Below, in pieces: positions 1 through 8,052 of a stretch of DNA of 64,000 nucleotides. The DNA lies in contig CANLUL010000001.1 of assembly GCA_947494305.1 (NCBI GenBank), positions 1,116,001 to 1,180,000 of the forward strand, in the 5' to 3' direction. The notes under the pieces are model-generated. The model did no database searches, was not told where the DNA came from, and saw only the letters and a list, made by a program, of their open reading frames with translations. A program made the position numbers and the translations under genes. This stretch comes from an uncultured Sphingomonadaceae bacterium. Its GTDB lineage: Bacteria; Pseudomonadota; Alphaproteobacteria; Sphingomonadales; Sphingomonadaceae. Each line of letters opens with the position of its first letter. Positions within the stretch are counted from its first letter, which is position 1.

Positions 1-415
1 TGGGATATGGGGCGGCAAAGCATATCGTGATGCACATCGCGACAAAGCACATGCACTTGCAATGGAGTCTGACTTTGGCGCAGATAACATTTGGCGTGTT
101 GAGTTTACACTGCCAGACGCTGCTAAAGATATATCCAATCAAATCGCAACAGACTTACTTAATCTGGGTATTGGTCGCTCTTCTGGAAAAGCCGGAGGCG
201 GAGCCGATATCGGGCCAATCATTACCGACAAAAACCTGGCCATCATTGATCTGCAACAGGATGGTACAAGATATTTCGACCTCCATCATACCCCGGATGA
301 CACACTTGATAAAATTGATCCAAAGCAGCTTCAACAAAATGTTGCGGCATGGACCACTGTACTTTCGATTATCGCCAACAGCGATGTAGATTTTACCATG
401 CCACCGCTGGAGTAG
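1..415 (+). CDS. M28-family metallopeptidase, C-terminal fragment (gene starts before the window)
   Basis: The reading frame is open from the first base, so only the last ~137 residues are seen. M28 zinc peptidases remove amino acids from peptides, usually in the periplasm. The fragment reads WGGKAYRDAH..., then AMESDFGA, where the acidic pair belongs to the metal site, and FDLHHTPDDTLDKID, which holds the last His metal ligand. This order is the usual C-terminal half of carboxypeptidase Q-like M28 enzymes. The gene ends at TAG, four bases before the next start (420), so it is probably cotranscribed with the lipoprotein gene. The signal peptide and first metal ligands lie outside the window, so substrate and exact subfamily cannot be judged. 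Confidence 0.85.
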   Translation, partial: GIWGGKAYRDAHRDKAHALAMESDFGADNIWRVEFTLPDAAKDISNQIATDLLNLGIGRSSGKAGGGADIGPIITDKNLAIIDLQQDGTRYFDLHHTPDDTLDKIDPKQLQQNVAAWTTVLSIIANSDVDFTMPPLE

Positions 416-419
416 CTAA

Positions 420-674
420 ATGAGACCAGTTACATTTTTCATCCTACCGCTCTTTCTGGCGACTGGTTGTTCGGAAACAAACTTAGATGATCTCGATCAA
501 GGCGGCCTGGACGAGATTGAAAAACAGGTAGAGGAAGATGCGCAGTCTTTGGAAGAAGCGGCTGATGAAGCTGTAAAAGTGCTTGAGCAAGAAGTAAGCG
601 CCGAGTTGGACGATGATGGTGTTAACACCTCTGTACCTTCTCCCACGCCCACCGATGTACAGGAAGCCGAATAG
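420..674 (+). CDS. Small acidic lipoprotein of unknown function
   Basis: An 84-residue protein. The first ~17 residues are a hydrophobic signal ending in the lipobox LATGC, so Cys17 should be lipidated after signal peptidase II cleavage. The mature part is almost all Asp, Glu, Ala and Val, with heptad-like spacing (EEDAQSLEEAADEAVKVLEQE) that suggests a short amphipathic or coiled-coil helix, then a Ser/Thr/Pro-rich tail. It starts 4 bp after the peptidase stop and ends 2 bp before the SDR gene, so the three genes look like one operon. No known family is recognised; envelope location is the only supported statement. Confidence 0.7.
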   Translation: MRPVTFFILPLFLATGCSETNLDDLDQGGLDEIEKQVEEDAQSLEEAADEAVKVLEQEVSAELDDDGVNTSVPSPTPTDVQEAE

Positions 675-676
675 CA

Positions 677-1585
677 ATGATAAAAGGGTTTACGAGCGAT
701 CATGTGCCTGATCAATCAGGGCGTACCATCATGGTTACGGGCGCCAACGCAGGGCTAGGTTTCGAAACCGCCAAAATACTGGCCGGAAAAGGCGCACGAA
801 TATTGTTAGCTTGCCGTTCGAAAGATCGCGCAAATAGTGCGATAGACTCCATTAAAATCGACCATCCTGATGCTGACCTCAAATTTATTGAATTGGATCA
901 AGCAGATCTGACGAGCATCCAAAAGGCAGCCCAAGCGGTACGCAAAGAGAAGCGATTGGATATCCTTGTAAACAATGCTGGGATTATGGGGCCTCCTTAT
1001 GAACTGACCAAAGACGGTTTTGAATCGCAATTTGGCGTCAATCATTTGGGAACATTCGCGTTGACCGGCCTATTGCTCCCCAAACTTCAAGAAACGAAGA
1101 AATCTCGTGTCGTCATTACCAGCAGCCTTGCGCACAAAGGCGGTAAAATTCACTTTCACGATATCAATGCAGAGAGACGTTACAGCTCCTGGGAACGATA
1201 TGCGCAAAGCAAGCTTGCGAATATCGTACATGCAACAGAATTAGATAGACGATTGCGAGCCAGTGGCTCCGAAACAATTGTAACCTGTTGTCATCCCGGC
1301 ATCGCTAGCACCGAACTAGCGCGCCACCTTCCCGCCGCCGCACAGATATTTATGCCGTTGGTCGGTATATTTTTGAACACTGCGGCGCAGGGGGCGTGGG
1401 CCACTCTGGCCGCTGCAACCGGAAAGGGCGCGGTTGGCGGCGAGTATTATGGTCCCAAAGGATTGGGTGAATGGTCAGGCAAAGTCAGCGAAGCATCGCG
1501 AACCCGTCGCTCCAAAGATGAAGCATTGGGCGCAAAACTGTGGGATCTATCTGTCGAATTGACTGGTGTTGACCCCAAAATTTGA
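677..1585 (+). CDS. Short-chain dehydrogenase/reductase (retinol dehydrogenase-like)
   Basis: A 302-residue classical SDR, expected to oxidise or reduce a hydroxyl/carbonyl group with NAD(P). Visible motifs: the Rossmann glycine motif TGANAGLG near residue 21, NNAG near residue 98, a catalytic Ser region (VITSSLAHKGG) and the YAQSK active-site Tyr/Lys pair near residue 176. The length and the long C-terminal part after YxxxK resemble the retinol dehydrogenase/WWOX-type subgroup. Substrate cannot be read from sequence. It follows the lipoprotein gene by 2 bp and is the last gene of that short operon. An ~110 bp AT-rich gap follows. Confidence 0.88.
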   Translation: MIKGFTSDHVPDQSGRTIMVTGANAGLGFETAKILAGKGARILLACRSKDRANSAIDSIKIDHPDADLKFIELDQADLTSIQKAAQAVRKEKRLDILVNNAGIMGPPYELTKDGFESQFGVNHLGTFALTGLLLPKLQETKKSRVVITSSLAHKGGKIHFHDINAERRYSSWERYAQSKLANIVHATELDRRLRASGSETIVTCCHPGIASTELARHLPAAAQIFMPLVGIFLNTAAQGAWATLAAATGKGAVGGEYYGPKGLGEWSGKVSEASRTRRSKDEALGAKLWDLSVELTGVDPKI

Positions 1586-1713
1586 AACAGCCTTAATTTT
1601 TCTTCTTCTTTTGTTAAGCCTCTTCAAGAAAATTCAATTAGTGACCGTGTGTTATTCATCACGCAATCCAAAAGCGCGTTAAAAATTCGCAAAATCTTTT
1701 GAGTGGGGAATAT

Positions 1714-2055
1714 ATGATCTACGGCCATGGGCTTCATATCGAAGCTACAGTGAAACAATCCAATTCGAGCGCGGTGCCCTGCACGGTGACCAGCATTTCG
1801 GATACTATCATCAAATTTGACTGCGTTTCGCAGTTTAATCCTGAAGAAGCTGTCTCCCTAAAGGTGCAGGGATTGAACATTATCACAGCTCGGCTTTTGT
1901 GGAAAAAGGGCGACGAATATGGATGCAGGATCGACTATGTATTCCATCCGGCAGTCATCAACGCGGTTGTTGATCAATCTCGCGCTGACGAGGTTATCGA
2001 TCAACCTTACGCCAGATTGATCAAAACAACGGCTTCGCAGCGCTGTAGCTGGTAA
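1714..2055 (+). CDS. PilZ-like small protein, degenerate
   Basis: About 113 residues. ATG at 1714 is preferred because GGGGA lies about 5 bases upstream; an in-frame TTG at 1699 is the alternative. The pattern of alternating beta-strand-like segments (VPCTVTSISDTIIKFDC, AVSLKVQGLNIITARLLWKKGDEYGCRIDY) resembles the PilZ barrel seen in many sphingomonad proteins. The RxxxR and (D/N)xSxxG residues needed to bind cyclic di-GMP are absent, so any ligand binding is doubtful. Monocistronic by position, with tRNA genes facing it downstream. The family call is an inference from shape only; 'hypothetical protein' is the safe label. Confidence 0.5.
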   Translation: MIYGHGLHIEATVKQSNSSAVPCTVTSISDTIIKFDCVSQFNPEEAVSLKVQGLNIITARLLWKKGDEYGCRIDYVFHPAVINAVVDQSRADEVIDQPYARLIKTTASQRCSW

Positions 2056-2079
2056 AAACATTTATCAAAAATGAAAAAA

Positions 2080-2156
2080 TGGTCGGGGAGACAGGATTTG
2101 AACCTGCGACCCCCTGTACCCAAAACAGGTGCGCTACCAGGCTGCGCCACTCCCCG
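2080..2156 (-). tRNA. tRNA-Pro (anticodon TGG)
   Basis: Read on the reverse strand it folds as a full 77-nt cloverleaf: acceptor CGGGGAG pairs with CTCCCCG, the D arm contains GCGCAGCCTGGTAGCGC, the anticodon stem CCTGT/ACAGG encloses TTTGGGT (anticodon TGG), and the T arm holds GGTTCGAATCC. Discriminator A and an encoded CCA end it. The TGG anticodon reads proline CCN codons. It lies downstream of the CAT tRNA on the same strand and is probably cotranscribed with it. Confidence 0.97.
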
Positions 2157-2228
2157 ACGCGCGCTTCCCCTAGGCGGTGAAATTGGGAAATGCAAAAGGT
2201 TTTTTCGTCTAATCCCGATTTTGGAAAA

Positions 2229-2305
2229 TGGTGGGCCCGGAGGGACTCGAACCCCCGACCTAGCCGTTATGAGCGGCCAGCTCTAACCAACTGAGCTACA
2301 GGCCC
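2229..2305 (-). tRNA. tRNA with CAT anticodon, probably tRNA-Ile2 (lysidine-modified)
   Basis: A 77-nt cloverleaf on the reverse strand: acceptor GGGCCTG pairs with CGGGCCC (one T-G pair), D arm TAGCTCAGTTGGTTAGAGC, anticodon loop CTCATAA (anticodon CAT), T arm with GGTTCGAGTCC, then ACCA. CAT can be elongator Met or Ile2. The acceptor start GGGCCTGTAGCTCAG resembles isoleucine tRNAs, and pairs C4-G69 and C5-G68 match the known recognition bases of TilS. I therefore favour Ile2, which reads AUA after lysidine modification. It is not an initiator tRNA because position 1-72 is a normal G-C pair. Confidence 0.85.
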
Positions 2306-2358
2306 CACAGGCAGTCTGATTATCAATCAAGTGCCAAAGAGAGCGCCCCGATAGCCGA

Positions 2359-2380
2359 AGCTTGCGCAAGTTGGCAAGCT
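2359..2380 (-). terminator. Hairpin between the deacetylase gene and the tRNA pair
   Basis: AGCTTGC (2359-2365) and GCAAGCT (2374-2380) can pair around an 8-base loop, directly after the stop of the reverse-strand deacetylase gene and before the tRNA-Ile2 gene. No T run follows, so it may act as a transcript-end stabiliser or processing site and not as a classic rho-independent terminator. Confidence 0.3.
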
Positions 2381-2387
2381 CCCTTGA

Positions 2388-3377
2388 TCAATTTATTGTA
2401 GCAAGCTTCGAGACGTCGAGTGGTTTGACATTCATATGTTCTAAATGTGCAATGACATCGCGCCACCACGCATAGAACTTATGCAAATCTTCCTCAGTCT
2501 GAACATAGGGCGTATGACCTGGTGACAAAGACGGGGAATGGAACGAAAATACAAGTAGCTGCAGATTGTCATCCAAGGCAATGTCAATTGCTTCCTTAGC
2601 TTCTCTAGCAGAAATGCCTTCTGGAGTGAGCGGAATACGTTGCAATAACTTGGACTTAGACAGGATTGCGTTTGCTAAAGGAGACCGGTTGTAGACACCT
2701 GATAATATATCTGATTGTTGACGGAATGGTCCTGAGTAAATGGTTGTCAGAGGCAACTCCAACAGCGCTTTTTTATCATCCAGCCAGAATGGTATCGGAC
2801 TCAGATGATGAAAGTCTGGCCCCCCTTCTCTGCTGTAATCAAACCGAGAACGCACACTGCTGTCTATTTGAAAACCTAGTTTGGATAGAATTTCAATAGT
2901 GTTTTGCCCTACACCATAACGTCCAGCACGATAGATTTTGGAAACAATGCCAGTGCGTTCTTCTATTCGATCGCGCAACTGGACTATTTTGGCTTCTTCC
3001 AACTCCTTTGAAAGGTTACCAGCAAAACTATTGTGGTCATTTACTTCTTCATCGAAGGGGGGATTGACCCAAGGGTGTAGATGGACGCCAATTGTAGCGT
3101 TATCGCCCTCTGCCGCACGCTTAAGGAAAGCGGCAGCCTCGTCGTTCTCTATAATAGAATAGTCGACGAAATAGACCGGTTTAATGCCATATTTCTCTAC
3201 AAATTGCTGAAACCTCTCCAGCATAGGCACTGTGATGGTCGTGTGCCCGCTCCGCTCAAAAGGCGCGCTCCAGTCAAATTCTTCTTCCGTATCAATGGTA
3301 ATGAGGAAACGACGTCCGAAATCGCTGGGCAATTGCAACCTACTATCAGCCGATGGCTGTTGTTGCTTTAGAAACAT
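2388..3377 (-). CDS. Polysaccharide deacetylase family protein (WalW-like)
   Basis: About 329 residues. NodB-type deacetylases remove N- or O-acetyl groups from sugar polymers using a metal-bound (beta/alpha) barrel. Here the first motif is LITIDTEEEFDW near residue 15 in place of TFDDG, and the metal His motif is GVHLHPWVNPPFDE near residue 100; both are typical of the WalW-like branch. RAGRYG and the late FSFHSPSLSPG segment complete the barrel. ATG at 3377 is chosen (GTGGGG upstream); an in-frame TTG at 3398 would add seven residues. There is no signal peptide, so it probably acts in the cytoplasm on a lipid-linked or nucleotide-linked sugar. It follows the histidine kinase gene by about 33 bp on the same strand. 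Confidence 0.82.
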   Translation of the reverse strand: MFLKQQQPSADSRLQLPSDFGRRFLITIDTEEEFDWSAPFERSGHTTITVPMLERFQQFVEKYGIKPVYFVDYSIIENDEAAAFLKRAAEGDNATIGVHLHPWVNPPFDEEVNDHNSFAGNLSKELEEAKIVQLRDRIEERTGIVSKIYRAGRYGVGQNTIEILSKLGFQIDSSVRSRFDYSREGGPDFHHLSPIPFWLDDKKALLELPLTTIYSGPFRQQSDILSGVYNRSPLANAILSKSKLLQRIPLTPEGISAREAKEAIDIALDDNLQLLVFSFHSPSLSPGHTPYVQTEEDLHKFYAWWRDVIAHLEHMNVKPLDVSKLATIN

Positions 3378-3409
3378 TGCCGCCCCACTTTGTAACAAAC
3401 CGAACCTTC

Positions 3410-5110
3410 TTATTCGATTTCTGTTTCCCTAACTCCCAGTTCGCTAGTCGTGACCGCTGGCAGGGTCAAGCCAATCCTCTGCTCGGAAATAGACAGAGCG
3501 CCAGAGGCTGACTGCGCAAGATTGCGTACCAAGCGCAAGGAAAATCCCAGCCCAAGTAAGGGCGCATCATTGGGATCACCGTCGATTCCCTGTGATGGAT
3601 CAAGCAATTGTTCTTCCGAAATTCCGATCATGCTTTTGGGGCGAGAAAGGCTGAAATGGTTTACCGGGTTCGCTCCAATTCGCGTTCTCAGTTCCGCATC
3701 CAACTCCTCCCCCTCCTCGCATGCGATAATCGTTGCCGACAACAATCGCGCAAACACGCGTTCCACAGTCTCCCCCTCAAGGGCAAAGGCTCGAATAGGC
3801 TCTGCTTTGTTAATACGCAGATCTACAGATTTGCTTTGCGTAAGACTGGAAAGACGTTGAGCCAATCGTTCAAGCAACCAATCAGGTTCCGTTAAACCGG
3901 AAACAGTGTCCAATTGACCCGAATCAATCTTTGCAGCGATATCTAGGTCTTCAAAACCAGTAAGTAGACGCCGTGCTTCGTCCATGATGCTACGAGACAA
4001 GGTCCGATATTCAAACGAAGCAGGACCAAATAGTTGTTGTTCGATTATTTCGCTGAAACCTATAATGGCATTGAGTGGGGTGCGCAGCTCATGAATCAGC
4101 TGCTGCAACTGTTCTCGCCGGTCGGCATCCACTCCTGCATGAGCAGCATCTTCGGCCGCGTTCGGCCGGCGCATGACACCGCGATATCCCTGAAAACGGC
4201 CAGTTTCATCGCTAAAATACGGAATTGCCGTCATGCGCCAGTTTCCAGCTATTGCTGAAGCTCCTGATAAACGCATACGTGCGTTTTCAAGCGGCATTCT
4301 TTGGCGAAAGGCTGCTGCCCCATAGGCATCTGGGCCCGGTCCGTCATCGAAGGTTGGCTCTGAAATTGTAACCCCAACTACGGCTCCAGTCGGAGGTCCT
4401 TCTACCCAGTTTATCGTGCCGCTATCATCCGTTTCAAACTGAATTGTTTCGATCGATTCAACCAAAAAAGATCGGTGTTGCCGATCTTCTAGTGGCAATT
4501 TTGGCGTTTCAACATTTCGATCACGCTGATAATCGGCAATTTTGGCCACCAGATTACTAATTTGGGATTGTTCGTCAGATTCAATTTCTTGATCGGTACC
4601 TTGATTTTCGTCTGATTGAACTGATTTCAAGCTTGTATCGAGAGAGGAAGTTGCTTCAGCGATATCCTCATCTTCCAACAACAGCACTTCTTCGGAGGGA
4701 GAGAGATTTAGCACCGATTTGCTCAATGGGCCAATATCTGGCCGTTTTTCAATCAACGCCTTTGCTTGTGAGGGAAGTCCAGGTATCAATTCAGCCCATT
4801 CCTCATCGGCAAAATCTGCAGCATTTACCGCTGATTTACAGATACTTTCACTATCCGCACACAGATAAACCAGCAACGGGCCAGAACGCAGTCGTCCGTC
4901 TAATGCTTCCACCGCTGAAAGCCGATCAGCTTCATTTACTCTGTCATGAAGATCGCGAAGACGTGTTAACCCCGCTTGGACGTCCTCATTGACCAGCTTT
5001 CCAGGCTTTTGCGCCATTATGTCGGCGACTTGTCGCCATTGCAAAGCAGCAGCTAAGCCCTCTGGCAATGGTCCTTTCAATACTGTTGTTAGGCGATCAT
5101 CAAAGCGCAA
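3410..5110 (-). CDS. PAS-type sensor histidine kinase with an atypical ATP-binding domain
   Basis: A 566-residue protein with no membrane segment. Order: an uncharacterised N-terminal half including an acidic linker (~residues 150-190), a PAS-like region around 210-325 (IQFETDDSGTINWVEGPP..., FQGYRGVMRRP), then HisKA with LIHELRTPLNA near residue 340 (phosphoacceptor His). The ATPase part keeps a G2-like segment LLGLGFSLRLVRNLAQSASG, but the N-box Asn is replaced (RVFARLLSATIIACEEG) and no DxGxG is visible. Autophosphorylation may therefore be weak or absent. It heads a two-gene unit with the deacetylase; no response regulator gene is near, so the partner is unknown. Confidence 0.8.
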   Translation of the reverse strand: MRFDDRLTTVLKGPLPEGLAAALQWRQVADIMAQKPGKLVNEDVQAGLTRLRDLHDRVNEADRLSAVEALDGRLRSGPLLVYLCADSESICKSAVNAADFADEEWAELIPGLPSQAKALIEKRPDIGPLSKSVLNLSPSEEVLLLEDEDIAEATSSLDTSLKSVQSDENQGTDQEIESDEQSQISNLVAKIADYQRDRNVETPKLPLEDRQHRSFLVESIETIQFETDDSGTINWVEGPPTGAVVGVTISEPTFDDGPGPDAYGAAAFRQRMPLENARMRLSGASAIAGNWRMTAIPYFSDETGRFQGYRGVMRRPNAAEDAAHAGVDADRREQLQQLIHELRTPLNAIIGFSEIIEQQLFGPASFEYRTLSRSIMDEARRLLTGFEDLDIAAKIDSGQLDTVSGLTEPDWLLERLAQRLSSLTQSKSVDLRINKAEPIRAFALEGETVERVFARLLSATIIACEEGEELDAELRTRIGANPVNHFSLSRPKSMIGISEEQLLDPSQGIDGDPNDAPLLGLGFSLRLVRNLAQSASGALSISEQRIGLTLPAVTTSELGVRETEIE

Positions 5111-5253
5111 ACTAAATTCCGGTTCAAACTGAATGGAGCGTTAACATTTTGATAACTTCATAAGCGCGTAATCAAAAGGGCGTTAAACGCCACGTCACAA
5201 TGTGGGACATGCGAGAAACCATTGCTTGATGTCGTTATTATATTATAACAGCT

Positions 5254-5268
5254 GAACGAATCTCGAAC
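5254..5268 (+). promoter_or_regulatory. GAAC-N7-GAAC direct repeat upstream of the Lrp-type gene
   Basis: GAAC at 5254-5257 and 5265-5268 are separated by seven bases, the form of the alphaproteobacterial LexA operator (GTTCN7GTTC on the other strand). It ends 13 bp before the ATG of the Lrp/AsnC gene. A match of this length is expected about twice by chance in 64 kb, so only the position argues for function. Confidence 0.25.
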
Positions 5269-5281
5269 GGAAATTTCTCTT

Positions 5282-5761
5282 ATGGCTGAACTAAATCTGG
5301 ACGAAATTGATCTACAGATCCTAAATCGATTACAGCATGATGGACGTGTCACTAATGTGGAACTGGCGCAAAGTGTCGGATTAACTGCGCCCCCTTGCCT
5401 TCGCCGGATGCGCGCGCTGGAAGATGATGGCATTATCACCGCCTATCATGCGGCTATTGATCCGATAAAGATGGGTTACACCATTACCGTTTTCGCAATG
5501 GTTAGTCTTAAAAGCCAAGCGGAAGCAGACCTTCAGGCCTTCGAAGATCATGTGCAGGGGCTGCCAGAAGTCAGAGACTGTTATATGTTAAATGGTGAAA
5601 TAGACTTTATGTTGAAAGTCGTTGCCAAAGATTTGCAGCAATTTCAGAAATTTTTGACCAGTAATCTTACGTCGGCTCCAAACGTCGCGAGTGTAAAAAC
5701 CTCTTTGACTATTCGGTCAGCAAAGCATGAACCGGGCGTCCCAATCGATATTGGACTATGA
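5282..5761 (+). CDS. Lrp/AsnC family transcriptional regulator
   Basis: A 159-residue DNA-binding regulator of the feast/famine type. The N-terminal helix-turn-helix (IDLQILNRLQHDGRVTNVELAQ, then GLTAPPCLRRMRALEDDGII) spans residues 6-50; the C-terminal RAM domain with small-ligand/oligomer interface starts about residue 65 (YTITVFAMVSLKS, EVRDCYMLNGEIDFMLKVVAKD). Such proteins usually sense amino acids and control transport or metabolism genes. The target cannot be told here: the divergent gene is the histidine kinase 171 bp away, and a strong terminator follows, so it is transcribed alone. Confidence 0.93.
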   Translation: MAELNLDEIDLQILNRLQHDGRVTNVELAQSVGLTAPPCLRRMRALEDDGIITAYHAAIDPIKMGYTITVFAMVSLKSQAEADLQAFEDHVQGLPEVRDCYMLNGEIDFMLKVVAKDLQQFQKFLTSNLTSAPNVASVKTSLTIRSAKHEPGVPIDIGL

Positions 5762-5769
5762 TTGGATTA

Positions 5770-5805
5770 TGCAAAAAAAGGGTGCGTAAAAGCACCCTTT
5801 TTGCA
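5770..5805. terminator. Bidirectional rho-independent terminator
   Basis: An 11-bp stem, AAAAAGGGTGC with GCACCCTTTTT around a six-base loop, sits between the convergent Lrp-type gene and the reverse-strand TPR-like gene. A-tract on one side and T-tract on the other allow it to work in both directions. Confidence 0.85.
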
Positions 5806-5819
5806 GCAACCAATTTAAA

Positions 5820-7109
5820 CTAGTTCTCAGTGACAGCTGCGGTCACAGCCTGTGCAGGCAGTGCGCTTTGCTGATCAATCCACAACGACCAGAAATTAGC
5901 GATGGGTTGCCGTGACCCATTGACTGCAGCAAATGCCATTTTAGCACCTTGCCAGTCCTTTTTACCAGCTTTAGCAATTCCTAGCCCAACTTGTGCTCGG
6001 TTGTCATCTATACCACCTTTTGAAATGGCTGCTTGATACATGCTTTCGGCTTTTTGATAGTCAGCATAGCCCAAAAACGCATCGGCAGTGGCCAGGGCTA
6101 TCTTGCCATTCGCAGACTTGTCTGCATCACGTTCAGAAGCTGGCAGACTAGCTTTATCTGCATTTACAGATCCACGAGCTAGGCCGATAGTTTCTTTTGT
6201 ATACTGCGTGTTCGCTCGGACCACCCCTTTGGCAATACCTTCTTCGAGAACTGATACAACTTCACCGGGAAGTCGCCGTGGACCGGCCGCATCGGCATAT
6301 TCAAAATAATCTCGTTCGCTTGCCATAGCGTCGGCTTTTCTCATCAAACGCATAAGCTCTAGGTTTTGTTGGTTGTCTAACTTTGGAGTTGCTGAATCAC
6401 GGTAGACGGAAAGAGCGGCCCGCCAATTCTCGCCAGTTGGGTAGGCCTCCACTAGTTTGTAAGTCCAAGCCGCTGACGCTCCTGCAACATCACCTTTCAA
6501 GGCAACTCCTGCGCCGCGCCGATACCAATCTTCCGGCGCAGCAGCACCCTCAGCTTTCTTATCGGCGATAGCACGATCCAGGGCTGTTAAGCCTAGCTGG
6601 TTCTTGTTTTCCTTGAAATATGCTTCAGCAAGAAGTGCCGCTATGTTGTTGCTGCGAAATCCACCATCATAAGCAGATTGCAACCGTTGTTGGGCTTCAG
6701 CATATCGGCCTGCTCCGTAAGCAAAGTTACCCAGAAAAAAGGTGTATTGCCCAAGCTGTTCGGCGGGAGTATGCCCACTACTGACCATCGCATTTAGACC
6801 AAGTTCTTGGAGCGATTGATCTTTCAATTTACTGCCGAGACTTACTGCAAATTGTCCCGATACAAATTTATCATAACCGGTCCATTGTTGCGCCACTAAA
6901 GCCTCTACCATAGGCTTGGCAGATGCGGGATCTTCTCCTTCAATCGCTTTTTGAATTGGGCCAGCCTGCGCCGAAAACTCTTTACTCAACTTCGGTTTTT
7001 TCTGCTTCTTTTTCTTTTGAGCCTGAGCTTCGGTTGGCAAAGCAGTTACAGCTACAGCTCCCGCTGTGGCCAAAGCAATGCCCATCGAAAAATGAGATAG
7101 AAAACGCAT
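5820..7109 (-). CDS. Exported TPR/Sel1-like repeat protein of unknown function
   Basis: A 429-residue protein with a signal peptide (hydrophobic stretch ~6-28, cleavage near TEAQA-QKK) followed by a Lys-rich patch. The remainder is alpha-helical with TPR-like helical pairs, for example GQYTFFLGNFAYGAGRYAEA, AALLAEAYFKENKNQLGLTALD, ADAFLGYADYQKAESMYQAA and VGLGIAKAGKKDWQGAKMAF. The start ATG has a good ribosome site (GGAGG five bases upstream). TPR proteins act as protein-binding scaffolds; location in the periplasm or outer envelope is inferred from the signal sequence. It stands alone between a terminator and the divergent yaaA gene. Confidence 0.75.
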   Translation of the reverse strand: MRFLSHFSMGIALATAGAVAVTALPTEAQAQKKKKQKKPKLSKEFSAQAGPIQKAIEGEDPASAKPMVEALVAQQWTGYDKFVSGQFAVSLGSKLKDQSLQELGLNAMVSSGHTPAEQLGQYTFFLGNFAYGAGRYAEAQQRLQSAYDGGFRSNNIAALLAEAYFKENKNQLGLTALDRAIADKKAEGAAAPEDWYRRGAGVALKGDVAGASAAWTYKLVEAYPTGENWRAALSVYRDSATPKLDNQQNLELMRLMRKADAMASERDYFEYADAAGPRRLPGEVVSVLEEGIAKGVVRANTQYTKETIGLARGSVNADKASLPASERDADKSANGKIALATADAFLGYADYQKAESMYQAAISKGGIDDNRAQVGLGIAKAGKKDWQGAKMAFAAVNGSRQPIANFWSLWIDQQSALPAQAVTAAVTEN

Positions 7110-7293
7110 GTAATCCTCCAGTTTATTAAAACTTTGCGCCGAAGCCCTCCGGCGACCCTAAATATGGTTGCACCATAGAATGTCTTGGCTCTAATACCAA
7201 GATACAACTGGCTATTTAGCAAAATTTCGCTGAATGGCTGTTGAACGGCATTCATCATTCCGCCCTGTATTATGAACAAAAAGGCAAAAACCC

Positions 7294-8052
7294 GTGCTAG
7301 CAGTAATATCTCCCGCCAAATCCCTGGATTTTGATAGTGAAATTCCTAACGTAACTTCTTCCCCTAGTCGTTTTCCAGAAGAGACCAAACGGTTAGCAAC
7401 TGGTATCAAAAATCTTACGAAGTCCAAGTTGAAGAAGATAATGCCCGTCTCCGAAAATTTGATCGAATTGAATCGCGGTCGCTATGCAGAATTTTTCGAA
7501 CAGGCAGAACGTGCTGCTATTTATGCATATAGTGGGGACGTTTACACCGGCTTTGAAGCACAAACTATTGGTGAAGACGCTATGTCCTTTGCGCAAGGTC
7601 ATTTGCGAATCCTTTCTGGTCTGTATGGCTTGCTACGCCCTTATGACGCTATCAGGCCCCATCGCTTGGAAATGGGAACAAAATGGGCTCCTCGCTACAA
7701 AAAACTCACCGATTTTTGGGGAGATAAGATTGCACATGAACTGTCCGCGGACTTAGATGCCAATCAGGACAGGATCATCCTCAATTTAGCGAGCAATGAA
7801 TATTGGGCGTCGGTTAAACCCCATATCAAAAAGCTAGATGCTCGTATCGTAGATGTAGACTTTCGCCGCGAAGGCCCTGATGGCCCACAATTTGTCAGCT
7901 TTGAGGCCAAACGCGCCCGAGGCATGATGGCGAGATACATGTGTGAGAATCACATTGTTGATGTCGAAACACTCAAAGGTTTTGACAGCGATGGGTATAA
8001 ATTTATTACTGAAGATAGCACTGAGGATAGCCTGCGCTTTATCCGTTCATGA
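7294..8052 (+). CDS. yaaA: Peroxide stress protein YaaA
   Basis: 252 residues, the usual length for the YaaA/DUF328 family, with the characteristic opening LAVISPAKSLDF, and later YSGDVYTGFEA, LRILSGLYGLLRPYD and LNLASNEYW. In E. coli YaaA is an OxyR-induced protein that limits free iron and protects DNA from Fenton damage, and it can bind DNA. GTG at 7294 is the start because the conserved MLAVISPAK begins there. The stop overlaps the ATG of the following SDR gene by four bases (ATGA), so translation of the pair is probably coupled. No OxyR site was identified. Confidence 0.95.
   Translation: MLAVISPAKSLDFDSEIPNVTSSPSRFPEETKRLATGIKNLTKSKLKKIMPVSENLIELNRGRYAEFFEQAERAAIYAYSGDVYTGFEAQTIGEDAMSFAQGHLRILSGLYGLLRPYDAIRPHRLEMGTKWAPRYKKLTDFWGDKIAHELSADLDANQDRIILNLASNEYWASVKPHIKKLDARIVDVDFRREGPDGPQFVSFEAKRARGMMARYMCENHIVDVETLKGFDSDGYKFITEDSTEDSLRFIRS

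Noticed and set aside
2007-2286. Short frames across the tRNA region (e.g. 2007-2195 reverse, 2071-2286 forward)
   Set aside because: They translate through the two tRNA genes and have the well-known false-peptide character of tRNA loci.
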